64,000 nt of DNA from assembly GCA_014607495.2 (NCBI GenBank), contig CP053149.1, positions 11,978,120-12,042,119 of the forward strand. Direction: 5' to 3'. Within the stretch, counting starts at the first letter, position 1, and each line of letters starts with the position of its first letter. Positions 11,727 through 20,192 of this stretch are shown here, piece by piece. A program made the position numbers and the translations under genes. The notes beneath the pieces were generated by a model that was given only the letters and a program-made list of their open reading frames with translations, did not search any database and was not told the origin of the DNA. The DNA comes from Carposina sasakii. Its lineage: Eukaryota; Arthropoda; Insecta; Lepidoptera; Carposinidae.

Positions 11727-13696
11727 ATAGATGTGGTTCAGCCAATATGTTGTATGATCGTGATGATCCTTATAAAAACAGTCTACCTCACCTTTCACAT
11801 ATTAAATGGAGATAAATTCCAAAATGGTGACTCGATCTAATCGCCAATCGCACAAAGGCACTCCGCACGAGTGTTTTCCTCCCCTCGCCCCCCACAATCG
11901 CGCCCGTCCGCTCTTACGAGATTCTTATTTAGATTCGCTTCCGTCTGATTGCTCCTAGTAATCTTTTCACTGGGTTATTGCAAGTCTTCCCCGTGCGTGT
12001 CGAGCACACTGACGAGCTCGCCGTGGAGCCAAAAGGAATCAAACACCGATATCCTTTGAAAACCGCCATTCTCCATTTCCTTCTTTAATGTTCACAAAAA
12101 GATGGCCGTCTGCTTGTGCACGATTGAATCGTAATGCCTCTGTCGACTGCATGAGATTTTTCTACAACTTTTTCACCGATACCGACGCATTGAATTGAAT
12201 AATGTGGTCAATTTGTGTAGTTTTCCATTGTCTAATCTGAGCGTGTGTCGCTAACATATTTATGGCACATTATTGGTTAGAAAATAAATATAGGTAGTGG
12301 TTGGCGGTCTATTGCCGCCTCTTCTAACCGCAGTATTACGTAGGCAGTTCATACTTTATCCTGTAGTAGTTACCTAATTATAAATATTATAGGTTCTCTA
12401 TTATTATAATTCTCCATGTTCATGTTTGCTTATATTGATTGGGACATCATACATATTTTGGATAAGAACTCGACAAGTATTTTAGTTAAAGACTTGGACA
12501 TTTAAATCGAGGGCCGACACGATGACGTCTACGCCGGCCAAGTCACAATAAAAACACGGCGGCGGCGGCGCTGCATCCAGCCGTATGTCAGAAATAAAAT
12601 TTAAAGATTTATGCACGGTAGAGAGCGCGACGTTGCGTTGCCGCACACAAGCTATTTTCAGACGGGTTATGCTTTAAATAGCACATTACGATAGGATTTA
12701 GTTTCACGAGATTCTTCCCTCTTCCCGGCCCTGGTCCGTCACGTTTCAACAGGCTACGCCTACGCAAAGAATTTTTCAGAGATGATGATTACCATCTACT
12801 CTGACAAATATTATGCTATTCTAACGAAACAATGTTTTTTATTTATTTTATTTCTGTTTATAGACAGAGATAAACATAGAATTTATTTCAGTCAATGGGA
12901 TAGGAATATAATGTGTGTTGGTATGACCAGGACACCTGGCTCTGGCGGCAGTGTTCACCGCACACTAGTCACCTGTCACGGGCCGCACCCCCTCATTCCG
13001 TACAGTATATGCCTACCATCTATTCTGCTAATTACTGTTCGTGTACTGCCGGGTCATAACGGCCTCTCTATGTAAACATAACAAAGTGTAAATTATACAT
13101 GCTTATCGCGCCGGCAATACTAGAAATTAATGCCAATTACATCATTTATTAGTCGGTAAGACCGTTTTAGTATGAATCTGTATTAACCATTTCTAGGCTA
13201 GATCAATAGATTAATGATTAGCAAGTAATTAAGTATGCTTGTGGCAGCAGGTTTCAGCCGATCATTGTGGAGTATTCTGCAAGAGCTAGTCTGCAAACGC
13301 TGCTGATGTTAACAGCTATTACTATATTTTCTTCCTTCCTTCAAATATATCTAACATGCTTGGAATAAGAGAATACTGAACTTATTCGCCTTTGACCTGC
13401 TGCCTGTCCATAGTGAGGTGCCTTTGTACCCAGAGTTCATACAAAATGACGACGGGTAGTAAAGGCATACTCGCGGACGCGCGCTCGCCTGAGAGCGGCC
13501 GCAGCGCGCGCTTGCTAACCCGGTAGCCGCTTGTGCTTGGCTCCGGGGACTCCGCCCGGAGAATAACCTGTGTGTTTTTGTTGTTCGCAGAGTTGAGCCG
13601 CACCGCACCGGCTTGCTCGCTGACCGCCGAGCCGCTAATCTCGCTTTTTTTCGCGCCCCACGTCGCCAACCAAGACCCGCACCGTCGCCGCCCGCC

Positions 13697-13732
13697 ATGC
13701 CCGCGCACCTAGCACCGCTCGCCCTCTACTAA
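13697..13732 (+). promoter_or_regulatory. Upstream ORF 1 in the mbl 5' UTR
   Basis: The ATG at 13697 opens an 11-codon reading frame (MPAHLAPLALY) ending at TAA 13730-13732. The context CGCC before ATG is reasonable for initiation. It closes 262 nt before the mbl start, so reinitiation is possible. Only this and the ATG at 13942 precede the main start within the exon. Confidence 0.5.
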
Positions 13733-13941
13733 ACCGTCAACATCGATAAAATCGCGTGTGATATAATATTTTAATACTCGCCTAAGCTTGCAACGTCGGT
13801 GTCTTTAATTCTAACTTAATTGTAAGTTTAATAGTAAGAAAACTAGTTGAACCGCGCGTATAACGTGGTGCTGATCTCGTGCGCGTGTGTACTCGTGTGT
13901 GGTAGTGAGTGAGAGCGAGGGCGAACAGCCCCCCGCCGCCT

Positions 13942-13965
13942 ATGCGCCGCATCCGCTCGGCGTAA
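13942..13965 (+). promoter_or_regulatory. Upstream ORF 2 in the mbl 5' UTR
   Basis: The ATG at 13942 opens a 7-codon frame (MRRIRSA) ending at TAA 13963-13965, only 29 nt before the mbl start. It is out of frame with mbl and could lower translation of the main ORF. Its context (GCCT before ATG) is weaker than that of the mbl start. Confidence 0.5.
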
Positions 13966-13994
13966 CTGCGCGAATACCGCCCCAGCTGAGTACG

Positions 13995-14183
13995 ATGGCA
14001 ACGATGGTGAACATGAATAGCCTCCTGAACGGAAAGGACTCCCGCTGGCTGCAGCTGGAAGTGTGCCGCGAGTTCCAACGGAATAAGTGCTCCAGGCCAG
14101 ACACTGAATGCAAATTCGCGCATCCTCCAGCGACCGTCGAGGTGCAGAATGGACGGGTCACCGCCTGCTACGATAGTATCAAG
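13995..14183 (+). CDS. mbl: Muscleblind, N-terminal coding segment with CCCH zinc finger 1 (partial)
   Basis: Muscleblind/MBNL proteins bind YGCY-type motifs in RNA and control alternative splicing and mRNA localisation. This exon encodes 63 residues starting [20 protein letters not shown]. It contains a complete MBNL-type zinc finger, C24-X7-C32-X6-C39-X3-H43, with the family signature [14 protein letters not shown] and FAHPP just after it, and ends CYDSIK, where the known proteins continue into zinc finger 2. I chose the ATG at 13995 because A is at -3 and G at +4, and because it gives the conserved N-terminus; the frame stays open upstream without another ATG. The segment ends exactly at AAG|GTAAGAG. 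Read-through into the intron adds three residues and a stop, so an unspliced product would carry one finger. The rest of the gene lies beyond the window. Confidence 0.96.
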
Positions 14184-15174
14184 GTAAGAGTCTGAATTTG
14201 AAATATTTAGTGCTCATGAAGTAATCGAACCCCTCGAGGCGACATTTAGCCGCGCCACTCCGCACATCGACCTCAATCCAAGGCTAGCAGGGTGACGTCA
14301 CCGCCGCCGCGCCAGTTTCTGCTATTGTTTTGGAATTGGCATCGAGCTGCCATAACGAGCAGGGCGATGACTCGACTATGCCCTTATCTTGATGTGTCTT
14401 GCTTGTTGTTACTGGGTAATTTGGTATATACTTTGAACCCCTAGTTTGTTATTCTAGGTTATCTACAAGTTACTGTGTCTTGCAGGTACTTTCTTTATAC
14501 ATTCTAGCTGACTGAAAATATTTATGTTTCCTTCGCGGTCTACAGTAAAAACGAACCGTTATCGTAGATCCATGTCGTTTTTCTATTTGGCTTACTATCT
14601 GTCTTCACCAATAACTATATTGAACGGACACGCACTTAGCCGAGTATTCATTTTTTCACCATAGTTGCTTGTTTCAACGTTCCAACCTCATGTGACAGTA
14701 TTTTTAACCGACTTCAAAAAGAGAGGTTATCAATTCGTCTGTATGTTTCTTTTTTATTTTTATTTTAATTTTTTATGTGTGTTACCTCAGAACTCCGTCA
14801 TTTATGAACCGATTTCAATGTTTTTTTATAGTTGGTCATGGTATTCTTCCAGGTTGGTCCCATATTCACCACTTCAGGATCTGATGATGGGATCTTGGAG
14901 AAATCGAGGGCAATCCTCGAATATTGTAGGCACATGTAGTCTGTTTTTATACTTTTACTGAGCGTTTTGATCACCTACATATAAAACATAACATCTGATG
15001 ATGGAATCTCTAAGGAATCTAGGGATATTCTCAAATATAAAGGGCACGAGTAGTCCGTTTTTCGATTTTTATAGAGAATTTTGGTCAGCTACACATAATA
15101 TAAAGGAAACGAGGGTCTGATGATGGAGTCACCGAAAAACAGATAATGGAACTTTTTAGTAACAAAATCCCTCT

Positions 15175-15240
15175 ATGGCAGGGGGAGGCCTACGAGTACG
15201 TCCAGTAGTGGACTGCAATAGGCTTATGAAGATGAAGATA
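15175..15240 (+). repeat. Retroposon 3' tail of the GGGGGAGGCCTAC family
   Basis: The stretch carries GGGGGAGGCCTACG, GTCCAGTAGTGGACTGCAA and a tail of GAAGATGAAGATA. It is the + orientation counterpart of the minus-strand copies at 43943-44211 and 46272-46355. It lies directly upstream of a LINE reverse-transcriptase remnant, but I cannot tell if both came in with one insertion. Confidence 0.5.
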
Positions 15241-15372
15241 ATTGTTTTAAGTCGTGAAATTATATGTTGCGTTAAGCCGTGTCCGAAGTAAGATGGTTAT
15301 AGAGGAAGATGTAGACATGAGAATAACGTGATCACAGATAATAGGGATGAATGAAAGAAGAGTACCTACATA

Positions 15373-15905
15373 TTGCACCGACCCCAAATGATTGGGAACA
15401 GGGCAGGAAGAAGGAGTGTAATTATAAGAGTGTTCATGGCTGTTGTACTGCCAAATCTCTTACATTCCTCCGAGGCGTGGTGCATATTCCGTCGCCACAT
15501 ACGCACTCTGGATCGATTCCACCTCAAGTGCCTCCGATCAATTATGAGAATCAGATGGTCCGACCGAGTGCGTAATACCGAAGTATTGCGAAGAGCCAAT
15601 GTAAGTGGCATTGAGGCCTACTTAATGCGTCGGCAGCTTCGGTGGTGCGGTCATGTGTCTCGTATGGCGGAGGAGAGATTGGCTAAGCGCATCTTCTTTT
15701 CTGAACTGGAGGAGGGCAAGCAGAAAAGACATATGAAGAGATGCAATATAGATCCATCTAAATGGGAAGTTTTGGCAGCACAATGACCAGAGTGGCGTAG
15801 GATGGTGATGAACCAAGTTCACGAGTTCGAGGAGCAGCGTCAAGCTGACCTTGACGCTAAAAGTGATGAACTAAAGACTCGTCCTCCTGCTGCCATTATC
15901 TATAA
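15373..15905 (+). pseudogene. 3' remnant of a non-LTR retrotransposon reverse transcriptase ORF
   Basis: The translation resembles the C-terminal part of insect endonuclease/reverse-transcriptase LINE proteins: [75 protein letters not shown], then NIDPSKWE. The catalytic RT core is missing, as in a 5'-truncated copy. A TGA at 15784-15786 interrupts the frame, which then continues with PEWRRMVMNQVHEFEEQRQ. The join [10 protein letters not shown] looks shorter than in family members as I remember them, suggesting a small in-frame deletion. It is dead as a gene. The clade is not assigned. Confidence 0.75.
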
Positions 15906-16125
15906 TTATCTTCATCATCATCATATTGTCATATGTAAAGTTTCGAAACCTAGTCCTTTTTCTCTTTTGTCATGTGGCCTATTTAATCATTTGCTGGCAT
16001 ATAAATCTGACAATATTATGCCTCCTAAACTTCGTACACGGCTTAACGCAATATATATTTGCCCTTTAGTAAAATTTTACTTTAGTAAGCTCGAGTTATG
16101 TGAGGAAGTCGGTTTTTCGTTTTAA

Positions 16126-16425
16126 AAAAAATATTAAGATCTAGAATAAAGTTATTATGTCATCCAAATAGGTATGTAGGTAGTCAAAAAATCTGTACAA
16201 TGAAACGCGTTATCACTTTATTCGCACCCAGTTCGTATTATCAGTTCGGTTGCAATGACGTGATAACGCGCCAGTTTGCACAACCGCGATAAAAATTAAA
16301 ATTGACATGTAAACACCGGCCCCACATGCCTCGGGCTAGTGCCTTATCGTGCGCTCTGTCCACTGGTTTATTCTGCACGCATAGATTTTGATAAAGCTTA
16401 TTTCTGGATGATTTTCCGTGTTATA
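16126..16425. other. Non-coding gap between two transposons
   Basis: I see no gene. An 11-bp perfect inverted repeat (CGCGTTATCAC at 16206-16216 and GTGATAACGCG at 16260-16270) is its only visible structure. The TA at 16424-16425 is the left target duplication of the mariner element. Confidence 0.5.
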
Positions 16426-17721
16426 CGAGGGGGCGTTTTTAAGTTCGCGGAATCGGGGGTAAGACGTGGAAATAAAAATACAAGTTTATTTTTCCTTTTC
16501 AATATATTCTCCTGCAACCCTAATACATTTTTCAGATCTTTCAATTAGCTTATGTATACCCTCGAAAAAAAATGTTTTTTCTTTGTCTGAAAAATAAGCT
16601 GAAACTGCTTCCTTCACTTCTTCATCGCTTGAGAACTTCTTCCCCCGAAGTTCTTTTTTCATTTTTGGAAAGAGATAATAATCACTGGGAGCCAGGTCAG
16701 GACTGTAGGGTGGATGAACCAAAATATCGAAGCCCACCTTATGCAGGGAAGCCAACGCAACACGGCTCTTGTGCACAGGCGCGTTGTCGTGCAGAAGGAG
16801 GACACCTTTGGTTAATTTTCCCCTTCTTTTTGCCTTGATTGCTTCCTTTAATCGCTCTAAGATTGAAGCGTAGTATTCTCCGGTTATGGAGACACCTTTA
16901 TCTTTATAATCTATCAACAAGATTCCTTCTGAGTCCCAAAAGATTGTCGCCATGATTTTTCCCGCCGACTGTGACACCTTAAATTTCTTTGGTGGTGGTG
17001 TACCTTTTTTGTGCCACTGCATAGAATCTTGTTTGGACTCAGGTTCATAATGATGAACCCAAGTTTCATCCCCAGTAACAATTCGAGTCAATACTCCATC
17101 CTGGTCTTCATTACAGAGGTCCCAAAACGCGCGAGAACACTCTACGCGCTGTTGTTTTTGAGGCGGCGTGAGCATTCTCGGCACCCACCTTGCACTGACT
17201 TTGGTCATGCCGAGATGATCGTGAAGAATTTTAAATATGGTTGTATCGGATACTCCAACCATTTCTGCGAGCTGTTTCTTCTTTAGTCTAGCATCTTCCA
17301 GTATTAATTTTTCCACTTTTGAATTATTTCCGGAGTGGTCACCTCGATCGGCCGTCCTGGCCGAGGATCATCTTCAAGTGAGGCCCTGCCTTGCTTAAAA
17401 AGGGTATGCCACTTATAAACCATGGTTTTACCGGGGCAAGACTCCCCGTAAACGGATGACATCTCTTCTAGTATGGTTTGAACCGATTTACCTTGCTTGG
17501 TAAGGAACTTTATGACAGCGCGGTGCTCGATTTTCTCCATTTTTCACAATGTTCTTCCCAACTGAGTTGTTTGATCGACGATAATTCAAATAGTAATGGC
17601 CCGATTAAAACAAAACGTTCTATTTATACTAATAATGAGCTACTTAACCAGTAACGACTAAGGAAAGTACCCTCATTTATTAATTACCTACCCATTCCGC
17701 GAATATAAAGATGCACCCTCG
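16426..17721 (-). mobile_element. mariner (Tc1/mariner, DD34D) element, 1296 bp
   Basis: The element has terminal inverted repeats of 28 bp at 16426-16453 and 17694-17721, beginning CGAGGG and matching at 23 of 28 positions. A TA dinucleotide flanks both ends (16424-16425 and 17722-17723), the canonical Tc1/mariner target duplication. Length is typical for mariner. It encodes one transposase on the minus strand, antisense to mbl. Apart from one frameshift the copy looks whole, so it is probably not very old. Subfamily (irritans-like or other) cannot be settled by eye. Confidence 0.93.
16486..17540 (-). pseudogene. mariner transposase with a single frameshift
   Basis: The transposase cuts and reinserts the element at TA sites. 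The first part (17540 down to 17304) starts MEKIEHRAVIKFLTKQGKSV and holds the N-terminal DNA-binding helix-turn-helix region up to DPRPGRPIEVTTPEIIQK. There the frame shifts and soon stops. The next frame (from 17316 to 16486) continues VEKLILEDARLKKKQLAEMV without gap, then WVPR, and the catalytic residues D83 (TGDETW), D177 (LLHDNAP) and D212 (YSPDLAPSD), numbered within that second part; 34 residues separate the last two, giving DD34D. The defect looks like loss of one A in an A-run near 17318-17320. Otherwise length and motifs are complete. It makes no full protein as it stands. Confidence 0.92.
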
Positions 17722-17723
17722 TA

Positions 17724-19127
17724 ATTTAAATTGTAGCGTTTATTTGTTTATTGTCTCTGCAAATTTTTTCATAAGGCCTGTGTTACTGTTAATAATAAAA
17801 AAACAGTAAGATAGCATGTCATTATTCCAAAAGCATGAAATCAAATACTGTAGATAATACAAGTCAGAACTGTATCATCCACTTAGATCTCGTTTAAACA
17901 ATTCACGATAAATCGTTTTCTAAACAAAGAAATTGAGATAAATAAAAGTACTTTCTCATTTCTTAATATTTTCCCTTCGTATTTTCCTTTGATGCTCGGC
18001 TGAATAACGCGATCAAGAGATAAAACGCACGGGGATCGGGCGGGCCGCTCGCTCGGCGAAGTTTTCCAACGTCTGTCGTCTCGTCTACTACTATTCCAAT
18101 ATGCCCCAATCCGAGTCTACCTACCTCTGGCAACTTCACTGCCAGCCCCGGCTAGAGGCTAAACATAATGACATCCTACGGAGCTGCTTATTTGTTTCTC
18201 CCTTTTTATTTATTTCACTGTTATTGCTCTCATTTCTATCTTCACCATTGGCAACGTTCCATTCCACAAATAATTTTAGCTTTTTCATATCTGTTCATTA
18301 GATTAACACACAAACATCGAATGATGAGAACTTATCTACACTGGGCATCGGGTATAGGAGCCGGCATAATTCGCTTATAACGTGCATTGCATTTAGTCCC
18401 AGACGCAAAACAAAGGCATTGTGCGGGCTTTGTGCATCGTGATATCGTTGTACCATCGCTTCGGCAGAGCGGCACAATACAGCCACCATTTCAAGAAACC
18501 ACCATGTGAAGACAGTTAATTCCTGCTCTAGCCATTCATATGTGCGCTCAGCTTCTAAACCCATAAAGTAATACTTAAATTTCATATCTCCAGTGAATAT
18601 ACCGCTGCTATAAAATTTTAAAATGTAAAGTACGATGCTCTGTTGTTGGTACATGTACACTAAAATCTACTGTCTAGAATCTGCACACGATAAAACCACA
18701 CAAGCGGGTGGCTCTAGAAAACTTTAAATAATCCCCCCGAGCATGTGAATAGTGCAGTGCACGTCGCTCCGGCGCTAATCTCTCAATAAAAAGCATTGCG
18801 ACGACCGACGCGGCGTGAGGACATTGCTTATATTGTTGACCACCGATAGAAAGCTCAGATATTGGATTGTATGCACAGTAGACCGACGCCCTTTATACGA
18901 CACTACACTCTTTAAAGAGCTGCAATCAATATCGCTCTATTTCAACCTAATCGTATAAAGAGGAAGATAAAATAGAGTCCGCTATACAGTATGCGAATTT
19001 GCAGAACCAACGTTTGGTTTTGTCAACTTACATTTTATTGGATTCACGTCAATCTTTATAAGATGATTGGGTTCACTCCCTCCACTTCTACAACTTGACT
19101 CGCCTGAGTTTCCTTCTATTTTTGCTC
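17724..19127. other. Intronic stretch without a supported gene
   Basis: Mostly AT-rich, with a GC-rich patch at 18030-18110. A 120-codon open frame exists on the minus strand (18660 down to 18298), but it has no recognisable domain, no clear splice context and no family resemblance, so I do not call it. Confidence 0.5.
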
Positions 19128-19130
19128 TAA

Positions 19131-19307
19131 GGGGACGACCACACAGAACAGACCTAAGACACGGACCCGTCGCAGTCGCGGCGCCCGTTTAATCTACTTT
19201 CATACAAAATTATACAGCTGTCGCGACTTAAAACATACAGAAAAGACGGGACGCCTGTCGCGACTGCGACGGGTCCGTGTCTTCGTCTGTTCTGTGTGGT
19301 CGTTCCC
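19131..19307. mobile_element. 177-bp MITE with 3-bp TAA duplication (PIF/Harbinger-like)
   Basis: Long terminal inverted repeats begin GGGGACGACCACACAGAACA on the left and, on the opposite strand, GGGAACGACCACACAGAACA on the right, and run about 55 bp through CACGGACCCGTCGCAGTCGC. The spacer is short and AT-rich. TAA flanks both ends (19128-19130 and 19308-19310), matching the 3-bp TWA duplications of PIF/Harbinger elements. It has no coding capacity. The superfamily is inferred from duplication size and G-rich ends. Confidence 0.8.
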
Positions 19308-19310
19308 TAA

Positions 19311-19860
19311 CACGTAATTAGTTACCTATATTATTTTCCCCGTATTTGTATGGCACTGCTCAAAGTATTTTAATGTTACACGTTTTAATTCAGAACCGTA
19401 TAGGTAATTACTTACGTGACACTGAATAAACTTGTTTCAAATAAAGTGACATCGATTTAAGAATAGACAAATCTATTTGGCTTGCAAATTCTGACCTTTG
19501 ACATGAATAAAACTAAGTAGTTATTAATAGTGAATTCCCAATCAGGCTCTATTCCCATTAAGAACTCTATTTTCTTTCCTATTTGTGCTATTATGTCAAT
19601 TCGATTTCATTGTAAAGTTGTCATTTCAATTAATTTTATCCTATCATTAATGGAATACTTTAGGCGAGGGATGTGGATAATAGGTCGGTTTACGACGTTG
19701 AGGAACTCTTGAGTTGTCGCCGCGGTTCGTAATCGTGGTCTGATCAAACAAAACCCGCAGCCTCCCCGTCGCGCCCGCGTTACTAAATATCTCCCGTGAT
19801 TAAGCCTTCAATTACGCGATATGACGAGGGGGTCATATTTGATTAGGTTCGCGTTGTGTT
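19311..19860. other. Intronic stretch between MITE and copia element
   Basis: No gene or repeat recognised. The GATTA at 19861-19865 just after it is the left copy of the copia target duplication. Confidence 0.5.
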
Positions 19861-19865
19861 GATTA

Positions 19866-20028
19866 TGTTAATGAATGCATTGCATTATTTATAATATACT
19901 GGCAACACCGTGTTTGTGGTAACACTGATTGTAATGGCGGATTAGTCTCTAGTGTTTTTCAATGGTTATTTTAGAGAAATAAAACTTCAAATATATTCAA
20001 TATCGTGTTTGCTTCTTGTAAAACAACA
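19866..20028 (+). repeat. 5' LTR of the copia element
   Basis: 163 bp from TGTTAATGAATGC to AAAACAACA. A TATA-like TATAATA lies at 19890-19896 and an AATAAA poly(A) signal at 19978-19983. It is short for a copia LTR. I see no difference from the 3' LTR. Confidence 0.97.
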
Positions 20029-20042
20029 GGTTATGGGCCCAG
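20029..20042 (+). other. Primer-binding site for a half-tRNA(iMet) primer
   Basis: The sequence GGTTATGGGCCCAG starts at the first base after the LTR. It is complementary to the anticodon stem-loop region of initiator tRNA-Met (CTGGGCCCATAACC) rather than to the tRNA 3' end. Drosophila copia primes reverse transcription this way, from a cleaved internal tRNA fragment. An ATG inside the site (20033) opens a 32-codon upstream ORF that ends at 20131, before gag-pol. Confidence 0.88.
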
Positions 20043-20192
20043 AGCACATAACACCGATATTGAAGCAAGTGAAGTGCAATACTGCAAGAAATATTGTTGG
20101 CGGCGTCGCGTGGCTTGCCTTTCGAGGTTAGAAAACTACAGTTGTAATACTTGGAAACAAGGAAAGAAATTGCAGGAAAGAAATAAAGAAAA

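Larger units (their letters stand above)
5915..13590 (+). other. Putative intron between the candidate first exon and mbl exon 2
   Basis: About 7.7 kb without a supported coding exon. It is mostly AT-rich, with a short degraded repeat tail at 7967-8030, a tRNA-like SINE head at 11655-11726 and a CGG run near 12558. It ends in a good acceptor: a T/G-rich tract followed by TTCGCAG at 13584-13590, with a branch-point-like AATAAC at about 13562. The intron status depends on the candidate first exon being correct; the acceptor itself is clear. Confidence 0.4.
13591..14183 (+). other. mbl: mbl exon 2 (5' UTR plus first coding segment), candidate circRNA exon
   Basis: The exon is bounded by an acceptor (TTGTTCGCAG, ending 13590) and a donor (AAG|GTAAGAG, GT at 14184), giving 593 nt. 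The first 404 nt are 5' UTR with two short upstream ORFs; the remaining 189 nt are coding and end in phase 0. In Drosophila the equivalent exon, carrying the start codon and first zinc finger, is back-spliced into circMbl, which Mbl protein promotes by binding the flanking introns. Structure and position match here, but circularisation is inferred. A cryptic internal donor (TTGTAAGTT, about 13820) could give a shorter non-coding variant. An acceptor shift to the next AG (13592) is also possible. Confidence 0.75.
14701..16117 (+). mobile_element. Non-autonomous element with AACCGACTTC ends, interrupted by LINE debris
   Basis: The left end reads TTTTTAACCGACTTCAAAAA (14701-14720) and the right end GAAGTCGGTTTTT (16105-16117), forming short terminal inverted repeats. 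AACCGACTTC termini occur in abundant lepidopteran elements, which I know from general familiarity and cannot name. Inside the left part is a diverged tandem repeat of about 114-122 bp starting at 14879, 14993 and 15115, each beginning (A)TCTGATGATGG. From about 15175 to 15905 the interior is unrelated retroelement sequence. The simplest reading is an older element split by later insertions. No target duplication could be fixed. Confidence 0.5.

Noticed and set aside
13351..13708. Two minus-strand ORFs of 108-115 codons
   Set aside because: They lie over the CpG-rich 5' part of mbl exon 2, overlap each other in different frames and are Arg/Ser/Gly-rich, as expected from GC-rich sequence; no domain is recognisable.
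18298..18660. 120-codon minus-strand ORF starting MYMYQQQSIVLYILKFY
   Set aside because: No domain, no homology that I recognise, and no supporting splice sites or neighbours; a length like this occurs by chance in 64 kb.
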